Shown here: positions 19,280-29,583 of the stretch, piece by piece | Position numbering within the stretch: the stretch's first letter is position 1 | How the letters are laid out: each line of letters begins with the position of its first letter | NCBI RefSeq assembly: GCF_024752025.1 | Contig: NZ_JANTPU010000003.1 | Span: 1 to 64,000, forward strand | Direction of reading: 5' to 3' | Length of the DNA stretch: 64,000 nt | From: Pseudidiomarina sp. CB1 | Lineage (GTDB): Bacteria; Pseudomonadota; Gammaproteobacteria; Enterobacterales; Alteromonadaceae | Made by a program: the position numbers and the translations under genes | The notes under the pieces: generated by a model | What the model saw: only the letters and a program-made list of their open reading frames with translations | The model's database searches: none | What the model was told of the DNA's origin: nothing

Positions 19280-19694
19280 GTGTCTTGCAGTCTACGCAGA
19301 GGTCTGCAGTAGGTCGAGCTTCTAAACGGCGAATACCGATTTCGATGCCGCACTGATCACAGAAGCCAAAGTCATCAGCTTCGATTTTTTGCAGTGTTTT
19401 TTCGATCTTCTTGATCAGCTTGCGTTCGCGGTCACGGGTACGCAATTCAAGGCTGAACTCTTCTTCTTGCGCAGCGCGATCAACAGGGTCTGGAAAGTTA
19501 GCCGCTTCATCTTTCATGTGATGCACGGTGCGATCCACTTCTTCACGAAGCTGATTGCGCCAAACTTCCAAGATCTTGCGGAAGTGCGCACGCTGCTTCT
19601 CGTTCATATACTCTTCATTCGGCTGCTCTTGGTATGGTTCCAAGCCAGCTTGTGCCAAAATGCCATGAGCTTTTTTCGGCGTTCCTTGAGGCAT
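19242..19694 (-). CDS. dksA: RNA polymerase-binding regulator DksA
   Basis: 150 aa. DksA binds the secondary channel of RNA polymerase and acts with ppGpp at stringent promoters. The coiled-coil tip with its acidic residues ([13 protein letters not shown], about residues 67-79) and the four-cysteine zinc finger CDQC ... CVDC (about 112-136) are intact. It is near-identical in layout to the E. coli protein (151 aa). It lies between sfsA and gluQ as in E. coli. Confidence 0.98.
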   Translation of the reverse strand: MPQGTPKKAHGILAQAGLEPYQEQPNEEYMNEKQRAHFRKILEVWRNQLREEVDRTVHHMKDEAANFPDPVDRAAQEEEFSLELRTRDRERKLIKKIEKTLQKIEADDFGFCDQCGIEIGIRRLEARPTADLCVDCKTLAEIKEKQLTGA

Positions 19695-19736
19695 TGTGGA
19701 TCTCCTATATGAGATGGTTCTTCAAAAAGGTCGGTA

Positions 19737-19765
19737 CATATACCAGAAAGCACAACCCTGCGCAA
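19737..19765 (-). promoter_or_regulatory. Possible dksA promoter
   Basis: On the minus strand, TTGCGC (19765-19760) and TATATG (19742-19737) are separated by 17 bases, each matching four of six consensus bases. The start point would lie about 35 bases upstream of the dksA ATG. Only a weak consensus match supports it. Confidence 0.4.
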
Positions 19766-19787
19766 TTTTATTTGTGCAACAGTCTGT

Positions 19788-20525
19788 TTAGTTGGTCACT
19801 GGTAAAGGTCCAACAGGGTTTATTCCATTTGCATCAATTGAACACTTAAGCGCATAAAATTCAACGCCTTTTTGCTTGGCGATTTGCGCTGTCTCGGCGT
19901 ACTTTGGGTCGCAATGTCGTGCTGCGCTGACCTGTTCGACCGCACCGTGAAAGACACAATAAAGTACAATAGCACGATGCCCTTCTTCCACCATCGTCAT
20001 CAGACTTCGCAAGTGGTCACTCGCACGCTGACTGACGGTGTCGGGAAAATACCCTTGCATGCCATCTGCCAGCGTTACACTTTTAACTTCAATATAAAGC
20101 TGTTGCCCTTCGGAATTACGTGCCAACCAATCAATCCGTCGATTATCGTAGCCGTAACGTTGCTCTGCTGTGAGCTCCGTGAGTTGGCCCAGTTCGGGTA
20201 AAAGCTGTTGCTTTAGGGCTTCGCCAACCGCTGTATTTGCGCGGTGGGTGTTGACACAAATGGTGTGACCATCGGAGGTTTCAGCAAGTTCCCAAGTGTA
20301 ACGGTATTTGCGCTTTGGATTCCCAGAGTCACTCAACCAGACCCGCATGCCTGATGCAGCGCAGCCCGTCATCGCTCCGGTATTTGGGCAATGCACCGTC
20401 ATGGAGTTATCAGGCGTGTTATGTTCGGCCCAATCCGGATGATAAACATCAGCCAGAAAGCGTTTATAGCGGCGCACTAAAAAAGCCTGCTGCAAGGGGT
20501 TGTCAAACTGCATTGTCAGCCTCAT
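19788..20525 (-). CDS. sfsA: Sugar fermentation stimulation protein SfsA
   Basis: 245 aa. SfsA has an OB-fold N-terminus and a nuclease-like C-terminus, with DNA binding reported in E. coli; its true role is unclear. The family blocks VHCPNTGAMTGC, the YIEVKSVTL nuclease motif (about residue 145) and FPDTVSQRASDHL are present. A start at the internal ATG 20513, with GAGG nine bases before it, would give 241 aa and may be the true one. Position next to dksA matches E. coli. Confidence 0.93.
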   Translation of the reverse strand: MRLTMQFDNPLQQAFLVRRYKRFLADVYHPDWAEHNTPDNSMTVHCPNTGAMTGCAASGMRVWLSDSGNPKRKYRYTWELAETSDGHTICVNTHRANTAVGEALKQQLLPELGQLTELTAEQRYGYDNRRIDWLARNSEGQQLYIEVKSVTLADGMQGYFPDTVSQRASDHLRSLMTMVEEGHRAIVLYCVFHGAVEQVSAARHCDPKYAETAQIAKQKGVEFYALKCSIDANGINPVGPLPVTN

Positions 20526-20582
20526 GTAGCTTAGATAGGATATACTTCAATTGATTCGCAACCATACTGGGAGCTTGTAACC

Positions 20583-21869
20583 ATGTCTACTGCACTTGCT
20601 GTTTTTGTTGTTCAACAAGAGTTTTCGGATTCTGCTTGGAAAAAATCTGCACCGGTTATTGTCGGTGACCAAGGGGCAACGATTTATTTAGGCCAAGACG
20701 AGACCGAAAACTTACGTAAAGTGCAAAAAGCAGGTCGCCAGCTTGATAACCTAGGTGTGAGCTCAGTGCAGTTAAGCGGTGAAGGTTGGGACTTTGAGCG
20801 TCAGTGGGCGTTCGCTAATGGTTATACCGACACCCGTAGTACGAATAAGGTTGCATGGGCGAGTAACGCCGATGCGCTGAGCCAAACGCGTAACATCGTC
20901 AACTGGACGCGAGAATTGATTAACTTACCGCCGGCGGATATTTACCCAGAGTCGTTAGCACAACGGGTGGCTGACAAGTTAGCTTCGATAGCGCCAGACA
21001 AGGTCAGCAGTAAAGTCATTAAAGGTGACGAGTTGGTGCAAGAAGGCTGGATGGGCATTCATACCGTAGGCCGTGCAAGTAAACATGCACCTTGTATGTT
21101 AGTGGTTGACTATAATCCGAGTGGCGATGCAAACGCAGAGATCGACACTGTGCTGGTTGGCAAAGGCATCACCTTTGATTCGGGTGGCTATAGCCTAAAA
21201 TCAAGCGAAGGTATGTTGGCAATGAAGTGCGACATGGGTGGCGCTGCCACTGTTGCTGGCGCTTTAGGCTTGGCCATCGAACAAGGTTTGCAGAAGCGCG
21301 TGCAACTGGTGCTGTGCTGTGCAGAAAACCTTGTTGACGGCACCGCCTACAAGCTTGGCGATATCATTACTTATAAAAATGGCGTCACTGTCGAAGTTGT
21401 GAATACCGATGCTGAAGGGCGTTTAGTTTTAGCTGATGGTCTGCAATACGCGGGTGAAGTCGGCGCTAAACGTGTCATGGATGCCGCGACCTTAACCGGC
21501 GCAGCGCAAGTTGCGGTGGGTAATGAGTACAACGCATTGTTTAGTGTTGACGATGAGTTGGCCAACCAAGCACTTAGTACAGCAGCTGCTCAGCGGGAAA
21601 ACCTATGGCGTTTACCGTTGCAGCGTTGGCATCAGGAAAATACGCCTTCGGCGTTTGCCGACTGTGCGAATAGCCGTCCGCAAAAAGGTGGTGGTACTGG
21701 TGGTGCAAGTAACGCTGCTGGCTTCTTACTACGTTTTGCGCCAAATCAAGGCAAGGGCTGGTTGCATTTCGATATTGCTGGGGCCTATCACAACAGTGCG
21801 AACGCCATGTGGGCGACTGGAGCAACCGCTCTAGGAGTGCGCACTATTGCGGCTTTGCTACAAGACTAA
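20583..21869 (+). CDS. pepB: Peptidase B (M17 leucyl aminopeptidase family)
   Basis: 428 aa, almost the same length as E. coli PepB (427). It removes N-terminal residues from peptides using two metal ions. Metal ligands are visible in GKGITFDSGGYSLK, MKCDMGGAAT and the family signature NTDAEGRLVLADGL (about residues 275-288). The N-terminal domain is short compared with PepA. One base separates it from hrpB, implying cotranscription. Confidence 0.92.
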   Translation: MSTALAVFVVQQEFSDSAWKKSAPVIVGDQGATIYLGQDETENLRKVQKAGRQLDNLGVSSVQLSGEGWDFERQWAFANGYTDTRSTNKVAWASNADALSQTRNIVNWTRELINLPPADIYPESLAQRVADKLASIAPDKVSSKVIKGDELVQEGWMGIHTVGRASKHAPCMLVVDYNPSGDANAEIDTVLVGKGITFDSGGYSLKSSEGMLAMKCDMGGAATVAGALGLAIEQGLQKRVQLVLCCAENLVDGTAYKLGDIITYKNGVTVEVVNTDAEGRLVLADGLQYAGEVGAKRVMDAATLTGAAQVAVGNEYNALFSVDDELANQALSTAAAQRENLWRLPLQRWHQENTPSAFADCANSRPQKGGGTGGASNAAGFLLRFAPNQGKGWLHFDIAGAYHNSANAMWATGATALGVRTIAALLQD

Positions 21870-21870
21870 G

Positions 21871-24363
21871 TTGGCCGCGTCAAAACTGAATGATTTACCG
21901 ATAACTGCGCTGCTCCCAGAAGTAATAGCGCAGTTACCGGGACAAAAGCTGGTCTTGCAAGCACCGCCCGGTGCCGGCAAGTCGACCGCTTTACCGCTGG
22001 CCCTACTCCACGCCGAGGCGTGGCAGGGCCAACGTATTGTATTACTACAACCACGTCGGTTGGCGGCTATCGCTATTGCTCATTATCTTGCCCAACAGCT
22101 CGGTGAAGCGGTTGGCGAGCAAGTGGGTTACCATGTCCGCGGTGAGCAACGAAGCAGCTCTACAACACGACTGCTGATTGTCACCGAAGGTACCTTCACT
22201 CAATACCTACAACAAGATCCGGAGCTCACCGGCATCGGTGCCGTACTGTTTGATGAGTTTCATGAGCGCAATTTATTTAGTGATTTAAGTCTGGCGATGT
22301 TACTTGAGGCGCTGCCGTTGCGACCAGACTTAGGTTTACTGATCATGTCTGCGACACTGCCAGCGGAACATATCGCACATTGGCTTGGTGATGCGAAAGT
22401 ACTCGTCAGCGAAGGTCGGCAACATCCGATCACCATGCACTACCGAGCGGTACCGCCACGCAGTGAGTGGTTACCCCATACCGCAACGGTAGTGCGTGAG
22501 GCGGTGCAGCTTGCCGAGCATGGGGTATTGGTTTTTTTACCAGGCTGGCGCGAGATCACCCACTTAGCTAAAACGTTAGACTTGGGTGCGAACATTCATG
22601 TGCAACCGCTGCATCGTCAGCTGACGCTTGCCGAACAACAGGCCGCCTTACGGGCGTTACCGTCGGGACAAAAGAAAGTGGTGCTGGCGACCAATATTGC
22701 TGAAACCAGTGTCACAATTCCGGGTATTGATGTGGTGGTCGACAGCGGCCGTGAGCGACGGGCGACGTTTTATCCGCGCCATGGTTTGACGAGACTGGCG
22801 ACTGAGCGCATTAGCAAGGCGGCGGCAACGCAACGGGCCGGTCGTGCAGGACGATTGGGGCCCGGCCATTGTTTTCGAATGTGGGCTGAAGGGGATACGC
22901 AAGGTTTACGTGACTTTGATGCGCCTGCCATCGAAACCGAAGACTTAGCTGGCTTAGTGCTCGAAGCGAAACGCTGGGGTAGCGAGGTTAAGGATTTAAA
23001 GTTTCTGAGTTCACCCAATTCAGTACATTTGGAAGTAGGCGAGCACTTACTTAAGCAGTTAGGTGTGCTGGATGAGCGTGGTCATTTAACGAAGGTCGGT
23101 CAACAGGTTGCAGTCTTGGGTAATGAACCACGTATAGCGCGTATTGCGGTGGCTGCGCAGGATCTCGACGAGTGCACCCGAAGTAAGGCGGCGTTGCTGT
23201 TAGCACAACTTGACTATCCGGCAGCTCAGCAACACTTGCCGATAACCGCTCAGCAACTGGGCAAGCAAGCTCGACAGCGCTGGCAGTGGTGGCTACGTAA
23301 GTTAGATGTCACGGAGCGAGTCAACGAGATCAGTGCGGAGGAGGTCGCAACGATGGCATTGTGGGGCTACCCTGACCGGGTCGGTTTATGCCGCAGTGTA
23401 TCTCGGAGCGCATCTCGAAACGCAAGTCATCGCAGTAGTAGCGATAGCTACCTTGTGGCCTACGGCGGTGGTGCTCAATTCCATGGGCAGGATACGCGCA
23501 ACGGAGCTGCACTGATACTTATTCTGTCAATGCGGTTGAGTGAGCGCAGTGCCGACGCGATCATTGATGATTTTGTTGCGCTCGACCGCTCTCAGCTCGA
23601 CCATCCGGCTCTCGATCTGCATTGGCAAACCGAGTTGGCGTGGCAAGGTCCACAACAACGTTTGCAAGCGGTCGAGCGGCAGCGTTTAGGAGCGTTAGTG
23701 CTGGCCGAACGGCCGGCGCAACAGCAACCTTCGGCGTCTGCGCGTGTGCATTTATTGGTGGAGTTGGTGCAACGCGAACACGCTATTTTAGCGAACTTGT
23801 TCGCGACTGATGAAGTGCAACAGTTTCTGGCGCGGGTCAATTTGGCGCGCCAGCATTTGGGCGCTGGCCAAGCGTGGCCAGACTTTCATGTTGAAGCCTT
23901 AAGGGAAGAGCTAGAAAGCTGGGCGGCGCCTTACTGGCAATCGATCCAGAGTTTTGCAGAGTTGCAACGTTGGTCACCGCTTGCGGCGCTGCAGGCGCGT
24001 TTGGATTATGCGCAACAACAGCAGTTAGAGCGCCTGTGCCCGACCCACTGGCAAGCGCCAAGTGGCGTGCGCCATCGTATCGATTATCAAAGTGAGCTGC
24101 CGACGGTTGCGCTGAAACTACAAGAAGTTTTTGGCGAACCGGTGTCTCCGACAATTTGTCAGAATCAAGTTACGCTTGTGCTGGAGTTGTTGTCACCGGC
24201 ACGACGACCGTTGCAACGGACCGCTGATTTAGCAAGTTTTTGGCAAAATGCGTATCAACAAGTAAAAAAAGAGATGAAAGGGCGCTATCCTAAGCATCCT
24301 TGGCCTGATGATCCGCTACAAGCGCAAGCTACGCAAAAAACCAAGCGGATGTTAAAGCAGTAA
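21871..24363 (+). CDS. hrpB: ATP-dependent helicase HrpB
   Basis: 830 aa from the TTG at 21871. It is a DEAH-box family helicase of unclear cellular role. Motif I APPGAGKST, motif II DEFHER, motif III SATLP, motif V ATNIAETSVTIPG and motif VI QRAGRAGR appear in order. The helicase-associated and C-terminal HrpB domains follow. The chosen TTG lies one base after the pepB stop; an in-frame TTG 24 bases upstream sits inside pepB. The order hrpB-mrcB is also that of E. coli. Confidence 0.93.
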   Translation: MAASKLNDLPITALLPEVIAQLPGQKLVLQAPPGAGKSTALPLALLHAEAWQGQRIVLLQPRRLAAIAIAHYLAQQLGEAVGEQVGYHVRGEQRSSSTTRLLIVTEGTFTQYLQQDPELTGIGAVLFDEFHERNLFSDLSLAMLLEALPLRPDLGLLIMSATLPAEHIAHWLGDAKVLVSEGRQHPITMHYRAVPPRSEWLPHTATVVREAVQLAEHGVLVFLPGWREITHLAKTLDLGANIHVQPLHRQLTLAEQQAALRALPSGQKKVVLATNIAETSVTIPGIDVVVDSGRERRATFYPRHGLTRLATERISKAAATQRAGRAGRLGPGHCFRMWAEGDTQGLRDFDAPAIETEDLAGLVLEAKRWGSEVKDLKFLSSPNSVHLEVGEHLLKQLGVLDERGHLTKVGQQVAVLGNEPRIARIAVAAQDLDECTRSKAALLLAQLDYPAAQQHLPITAQQLGKQARQRWQWWLRKLDVTERVNEISAEEVATMALWGYPDRVGLCRSVSRSASRNASHRSSSDSYLVAYGGGAQFHGQDTRNGAALILILSMRLSERSADAIIDDFVALDRSQLDHPALDLHWQTELAWQGPQQRLQAVERQRLGALVLAERPAQQQPSASARVHLLVELVQREHAILANLFATDEVQQFLARVNLARQHLGAGQAWPDFHVEALREELESWAAPYWQSIQSFAELQRWSPLAALQARLDYAQQQQLERLCPTHWQAPSGVRHRIDYQSELPTVALKLQEVFGEPVSPTICQNQVTLVLELLSPARRPLQRTADLASFWQNAYQQVKKEMKGRYPKHPWPDDPLQAQATQKTKRMLKQ

Positions 24364-24388
24364 GACAGAATTGGATATTGGAAGCTCT

Positions 24389-26638
24389 ATGCGTTTTTTA
24401 TGGGTTACTCTTGCAAAGTTAGCGGCCGTGTTTGTGGCGGTTTTAGGTTTCTATCTTATTTACCTAGATAGTTCCTTAACGAAGCGTTTCGCCAGCGAGC
24501 GTTACGAAGCATCCGCTATTGTCTATGCGCGACCGCTAGAACTTGCGCCGCAGCAACCTTTACGCCCACAACAACTGCTGCAAGAGTTACAACAACTGCG
24601 CTATCGCGAGAGTGCGACGCTGGCAGAAAGCGGTAGCTACCGTACCCAAGGCCGCAGCATTGAAGTTCATCGGCGTCCATTTGACTTTGCCGATGGCCCT
24701 GCGATGGCGCAAAAAGTTCGGGTGCAGTTTGCGCGTAATGGCGTTATTGAACAATTACAAAGTATGCCTGATGGGCGTGCATTGAATCGCTTTCAAATCG
24801 ACCCTTTAGTGTTGGGACAAATCACTGCTGACAATGGCGAAGACCGCTTAATCGTTGGCCTTGAGCGATTGCCGAGTCTGCTGATCGAAACCTTATTATT
24901 GGTGGAAGATCGAGATTTTTATCATCATGCTGGTGTTTCACTAAGCTCTATCGGCCGCGCCGCGTTGGCAAATTTGGCAGCCATGGATACGGTGCAAGGT
25001 GGCAGTACCTTAACCCAACAGTTGGTGAAGAACCTTTATCTGAGCCGTGAGCAAACCCTATTGCGCAAGGCAAATGAAGCGCTGATGGCGCTGATCATCG
25101 ACTTTCGTTTTAGCAAGGACGAGATCCTTGAGACCTATTTTAATGAGATTTATTTTGGTCAAGACGGCGGCCGTGCGATACATGGGGTTGGTCTTGCTAG
25201 CCGCTTCTATTTCGGAAAACAAGTCGAAGAGCTCAGTCCGGCCGAGATGGCGATGTTGGTCGCGATAGTGAAAGGCCCATCGTATTATAATCCGTACCGT
25301 TATTCTGAGCGGGTGCGAGAGCGCCGCGACATGATCTTGCAGCTCATGTTCGCGCAGCAATTGATCAATCAACGGACCTATCTAGCTGCGCTTGAAGAGC
25401 CTCTCGTTTCGTCGCGGCAAGAGCGCCAAGGGCGCACGTGGGCACCGCATTATTTAGCCCAAGTAAAACATGAACTGAGCCAGTTGCAAGTTCCTGAAGA
25501 CTGGAACGAGCAAGGCTTACGCGTGTTTACTTATTTTGACCCGATGGCGCAGCAAGCGGTGGAAAACAGTATCGCCGAGCAGTTACCTCGTTTGAGCGAG
25601 AGTGAGGAATTACAAGTCGCTGCAGTGATCGCCAATCACCAACAAGCTAGTTTGAGTGCTATCGTTGGCGATCGCGACCGTCAGCAGCTGGGCTTCAATC
25701 GTGCCACCGGCGCAATGCGGCAGGTGGGTTCACTCATAAAACCCACGGTTTATGGGTTGGCTTTGGCGCAGCCTGGTAGTTATAACCTTGCCAGTATCGT
25801 GCAAGATACCCCCATAACGCTTGAGGCGGTTGATGGGCAAGTGTGGCAGCCAGAAAATTATGATGGTGAGTTTGTCGGCGCTATCATGCTTTATGACGCT
25901 TTAGCACAGTCACGCAATGTACCGGCAGTCAAATTAGCGCTGGAAGTCGGTATCGATACTATCGTGACGAAATTACGCCAAGGCGGCATAGACACGCCGA
26001 TTCCGAGCGTTCCAGCATTGGCACTCGGTTCGGTGGAGTTATCCCCGTTGCAGGTGACCGAGCTCTACGGTGTATGGGCCCATTATGGTCGCTATCGTCC
26101 GTATACAACGATTGCTGCACTTACGAATCATGATGGCTTGCGCTTGTATGAACACCAGCCAAGTGCTGGGCGTGAGGTATTTGACCCGCTCAGTACGGCG
26201 TTGGTGAATTATGGTTTGCGTGGCGTAGTGAACGAGGGCACCGGCAAGCGCTTGGCAGAGCTGTTTGGGTTAGATGCTATCGCTGGTAAAAGTGGCACGA
26301 CCAATGATTATCGTGATAGTTGGTTTGTTGCGTACGATGCTCAGCGCTTAATGACGGTCTGGCTCGGCCGAGACGACAATAAACCGATTCAGCTTACTGG
26401 GGCGACAGGTGCTTTGCCAGTGCTGGCCAATACCTTTAGCCAGTTGGGTGTTCAGCCCCTCGATGTTGCGCTGCCGGCGCCGCTTCAGTATCAAGCGTTC
26501 CATCCGCAAACAGGTATACCGATTCCTGATGGTTGCCGTGAACAACGAAGCTTTCCGGCATTTCCGGTGAACGTAGCCGAAGATATGAACTGTGCGGGAG
26601 AAATCGAAGAAAAGTCGTGGTGGGAGAAAATTTTCTAA
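24389..26638 (+). CDS. mrcB: Bifunctional penicillin-binding protein 1B
   Basis: 749 aa. It polymerises and crosslinks peptidoglycan. After one N-terminal membrane helix (about residues 5-25) come a UB2H-like domain (about 35-130), the GT51 glycosyltransferase with LLVEDRDFYHH (catalytic Glu near 173) and QGGSTLTQQLVKNLYLS, then the transpeptidase with SLIK (nucleophile serine), SRN and KSGTT. I chose the ATG at 24389, with GGAAG upstream, over a TTG at 24371. The short cytoplasmic tail lacks the long basic extension of E. coli PBP1B. Confidence 0.95.
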   Translation: MRFLWVTLAKLAAVFVAVLGFYLIYLDSSLTKRFASERYEASAIVYARPLELAPQQPLRPQQLLQELQQLRYRESATLAESGSYRTQGRSIEVHRRPFDFADGPAMAQKVRVQFARNGVIEQLQSMPDGRALNRFQIDPLVLGQITADNGEDRLIVGLERLPSLLIETLLLVEDRDFYHHAGVSLSSIGRAALANLAAMDTVQGGSTLTQQLVKNLYLSREQTLLRKANEALMALIIDFRFSKDEILETYFNEIYFGQDGGRAIHGVGLASRFYFGKQVEELSPAEMAMLVAIVKGPSYYNPYRYSERVRERRDMILQLMFAQQLINQRTYLAALEEPLVSSRQERQGRTWAPHYLAQVKHELSQLQVPEDWNEQGLRVFTYFDPMAQQAVENSIAEQLPRLSESEELQVAAVIANHQQASLSAIVGDRDRQQLGFNRATGAMRQVGSLIKPTVYGLALAQPGSYNLASIVQDTPITLEAVDGQVWQPENYDGEFVGAIMLYDALAQSRNVPAVKLALEVGIDTIVTKLRQGGIDTPIPSVPALALGSVELSPLQVTELYGVWAHYGRYRPYTTIAALTNHDGLRLYEHQPSAGREVFDPLSTALVNYGLRGVVNEGTGKRLAELFGLDAIAGKSGTTNDYRDSWFVAYDAQRLMTVWLGRDDNKPIQLTGATGALPVLANTFSQLGVQPLDVALPAPLQYQAFHPQTGIPIPDGCREQRSFPAFPVNVAEDMNCAGEIEEKSWWEKIF

Positions 26639-26648
26639 CCACCACGAC
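26614..26648. other. Near-perfect 35-base palindrome over the mrcB stop
   Basis: GTCGTGGTGG (26614-26623) pairs fully with CCACCACGAC (26639-26648). The middle AGAAAATTTTCT (26625-26636) is itself a perfect palindrome. The structure spans the mrcB stop codon (26636-26638) and lies between convergent mrcB and hemL. It may act as a two-way terminator or 3'-end stabiliser, though no T-run follows. Confidence 0.55.
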
Positions 26649-26657
26649 ATGCGGTAT

Positions 26658-27941
26658 TTACAGCTCGGCAAAGGCGACTTTTGCGGCCGCCAAGGTAGCG
26701 TCGATATCGGCGTCAGTGTGTGCCGCCGACATGAAACCGGCTTCAAAAGCTGATGGCGCCAAGTAGACTCCCTGTTTCAGCATACTGTGGTAGAACTTCT
26801 TAAAGTGCTCCATGTTGCACGCAGTTGCCTGTTGGTAACTACTCACTTGCGGATCTTTGCTAAAGAAAAAGCCGAACATCGAACCCGCACGGTTGGTGGT
26901 GAATGGCACACCTGCAGCGTCAGCAAGTTGTTGCATACCAGTGACTAAGCGCTCTACTTTTGCAGTTAAGTCTGGGTAGAGCTCAGCATTATCGAGTTGA
27001 TTCAGTGCAGCAAGTCCAGCTGCCATCGCAACAGGGTTGCCTGACAGTGTTCCCGCTTGGTACACAGGGCCTACTGGGGCGATATAGTCCATGATTTCAC
27101 GCTTACCACCAAAAGCCCCCACAGGCATACCGCCACCAATGACCTTACCAAGGGTCGTCAGATCTGGGGTAACTTGGTAGAACTCTTGTGCGCCACCGCG
27201 GGCAACACGGAAGCCGGACATAACCTCGTCAAAAATCAGCACACTGCCGAATTCATCACAGATTTCACGCAGGCCTTCAAGAAAGCCTGGTGCTGGAGGA
27301 ATACAGTTCATATTGCCAGCGACCGGTTCAACAATGATGGTGGCAATCTCGTTCCCGACTTCGCTGAAGATGGCGCGAACTGAGTTAAGATCATTAAAGG
27401 TGACCGTCAAGGTGTGCTTAGCGAAATCCTCTGGAATCCCTGGTGAGTTGGGCACGCCCAGCGTTAGCGCGCCTGATCCAGCTTTTACCAATAGCGCATC
27501 GGCATGACCATGATAGCAGCCTTCGAATTTGAGAATTTTGTCGCGACCAGTGTAACCGCGCGCCAAGCGGATTGCGGTCATCGTAGCCTCGGTACCGGAA
27601 TTGACCATGCGAACTTTTTCGATCGATGGCACGAGTGAGATAATTTTCTCGGCCATGGTGATTTCGCTGGCGGTCGGTGTACCAAAGCTCAAACCACGTT
27701 CAACTGCAGCGTGGGTGGCCTCGCGAATCGCGGCGTTATTGTGCCCGAGAATCATTGGTCCCCAAGATCCGACATAGTCGATATAGCGCTGACCATCGGC
27801 GTCATACATGTAAGCACCGTCAGCCCGTTCAATGAAAATTGGCGAGCCACCGACGCCATTAAAGGCGCGGACTGGTGAGTTAACGCCACCTGGGATGGTG
27901 AGTTGGGCTTGGGCAAATAAATCTTCAGATCGAGACATCAT
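26658..27941 (-). CDS. hemL: Glutamate-1-semialdehyde 2,1-aminomutase
   Basis: 427 aa. It converts glutamate-1-semialdehyde to 5-aminolevulinate in the C5 heme pathway. It is a class III aminotransferase fold: [25 protein letters not shown] and the PLP lysine in [18 protein letters not shown] (about residue 265). It is 17 bases downstream of pyrB on the same strand. Confidence 0.97.
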   Translation of the reverse strand: MMSRSEDLFAQAQLTIPGGVNSPVRAFNGVGGSPIFIERADGAYMYDADGQRYIDYVGSWGPMILGHNNAAIREATHAAVERGLSFGTPTASEITMAEKIISLVPSIEKVRMVNSGTEATMTAIRLARGYTGRDKILKFEGCYHGHADALLVKAGSGALTLGVPNSPGIPEDFAKHTLTVTFNDLNSVRAIFSEVGNEIATIIVEPVAGNMNCIPPAPGFLEGLREICDEFGSVLIFDEVMSGFRVARGGAQEFYQVTPDLTTLGKVIGGGMPVGAFGGKREIMDYIAPVGPVYQAGTLSGNPVAMAAGLAALNQLDNAELYPDLTAKVERLVTGMQQLADAAGVPFTTNRAGSMFGFFFSKDPQVSSYQQATACNMEHFKKFYHSMLKQGVYLAPSAFEAGFMSAAHTDADIDATLAAAKVAFAEL

Positions 27942-27958
27942 GATCCTCTCTTGGTGAG

Positions 27959-28972
27959 TTAGACGTTGCGCTTGTCGCTGTACCAGTTGACTTCACATTC
28001 ATACTTTTCAATTTGATCAGCGACCCCTAAGGTCAGTGCAAACAACGCCATACGAATCAGTACACCATTATCGGCTTGGCGAAAAATGGCGAGATTCGGA
28101 TTTTGGTTAAGGTCATTATCCAATTCGTTGGCTTCGGCGCGCGAGTCACGCGGCAACGGATGCATAATGACGGTGTTCGGTTTGTAGTGCTTGGTGTAAA
28201 TTTCGCTATTTAAACGGAATTTGCCGCGATATTGATCAGCTTCCGCAGGCGAAGTAAAGCGCTCTTGTTGAATGCGGGTCTGATAGACGATATCGGCGTC
28301 GGAACTACCACTTACTTGATCGGTAACAACAACATGGTGTCCGGCTTTCTCAATCACGTTCATCACACTATCGGGCATCATCAGTTCACGTGGTGAAATC
28401 AGCGTGAAGCGAATGTTGTTGTACAACGCCAGTAAACGCGACAGCGAGTGCACCGTGCGGCCAAATTTAAGGTCGCCCATCATGCAAATGTGCATGCCGT
28501 CGACAGCATGGCCGTGGTACGCCAGCTCTTTTTTAATCGTGTACAAGTCGAGGAGCGCTTGTGTTGGGTGCTCGTTGGCGCCGTCACCACCGTTGATGAC
28601 AGGTACGCGACTACCCTCGGCAAACTCAGCTACTGAACCCGATTTGGGGTGCCGCATGGCAATGACGTCGCTATAGCTACTGAGTACTCGCGCTGTGTCA
28701 TACAGCGACTCACCCTTGGCTAGTGCTGAGCTTTCCATTCCGGTGGTTTCACGAACTTCGCCACCTAGCAAATTGAAAGCCGTACCAAAACTAACGCGGG
28801 TTCGCGTCGAAGGTTCGAAAAATAAATTCCCGAGAATGGCGCCGTCGAGCACGCGTGTGCGCTTTTGTCGCCGTGCATAGGGCAGCATGCGATCCGCGAC
28901 CTGAAAGATTTGCTCAATGCTATCGCGATTAAACTGCTCGACAGAGAGTATATTGGCGCCCGTAAAGTTCAT
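27959..28972 (-). CDS. pyrB: Aspartate carbamoyltransferase
   Basis: 337 aa. It condenses aspartate with carbamoyl phosphate in pyrimidine synthesis. The carbamoyl-phosphate loop [12 protein letters not shown] (about residues 52-63), the [11 protein letters not shown] block and MHPLPRDSR are present. It is about 25 residues longer than E. coli PyrB. No pyrI gene for a regulatory subunit is adjacent, so allosteric control by nucleotides may be absent or the subunit encoded elsewhere. Confidence 0.94.
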   Translation of the reverse strand: MNFTGANILSVEQFNRDSIEQIFQVADRMLPYARRQKRTRVLDGAILGNLFFEPSTRTRVSFGTAFNLLGGEVRETTGMESSALAKGESLYDTARVLSSYSDVIAMRHPKSGSVAEFAEGSRVPVINGGDGANEHPTQALLDLYTIKKELAYHGHAVDGMHICMMGDLKFGRTVHSLSRLLALYNNIRFTLISPRELMMPDSVMNVIEKAGHHVVVTDQVSGSSDADIVYQTRIQQERFTSPAEADQYRGKFRLNSEIYTKHYKPNTVIMHPLPRDSRAEANELDNDLNQNPNLAIFRQADNGVLIRMALFALTLGVADQIEKYECEVNWYSDKRNV

Positions 28973-29059
28973 AGCGTAAGGCCTCAGTGAGTTGAGAAAA
29001 GGTGTTCAAACACTGGGCCGCAATGATAGCAAAGAACGCCAACAAAAAGAATGTTGCGC

Positions 29060-29488
29060 TTAAAAAGGCTTCAGCACGGCTAACAGAATAATCGCAAACA
29101 ATGCCAGCACCGGTATTTCATTGAAGACACGATAGAATTTATGGCTGCGGCGGTTGCGGTCGTGGGCAAAATCGGCAAGCAATTTAAAGCAATACATATG
29201 GTAGCCGTATAGCAAAGTGACGATAGCTAACTTTACGTGCATCCAACCACTAGCGGCAAACCAAGCGCTGCCGTAGGCAACGATCAACCACACCCCAAAA
29301 ACGAGCGTAAGGATCGCGAATGGCGTGACAAAGTAGAGCAGGCGACGTTCCATCACCTTTAACTGCGCGCTGACTTCAGTTGATTCGGTTTGTGCATGAT
29401 AGACAAACAGGCGCGGCAAATAGAAAATCCCGGCAAACCAAGCGACCATAAACGCTAGGTGTAATCCTTTGACCCAAAGCAGTGTCAT
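29060..29488 (-). CDS. hemJ: Protoporphyrinogen oxidase HemJ
   Basis: 142 aa with four membrane helices. HemJ oxidises protoporphyrinogen IX to protoporphyrin IX in many bacteria lacking HemG or HemY. The start LLWVKGLHLAFMVAWFAGIFYLPRLFVYH carries the conserved His and Arg, and HVKLAIVTLLYGYH is also typical. It is close to hemL, another heme gene, with pyrB between them. Confidence 0.9.
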   Translation of the reverse strand: MTLLWVKGLHLAFMVAWFAGIFYLPRLFVYHAQTESTEVSAQLKVMERRLLYFVTPFAILTLVFGVWLIVAYGSAWFAASGWMHVKLAIVTLLYGYHMYCFKLLADFAHDRNRRSHKFYRVFNEIPVLALFAIILLAVLKPF

Positions 29489-29583
29489 TGTACGTTCCTA
29501 AGTTGTGAGTGGCGCTTCGCTAAGTTGCGACCCGAAGCGATGCTGCGTACTATGTCGTGCATTCCATGATAAGAACATCCGTT

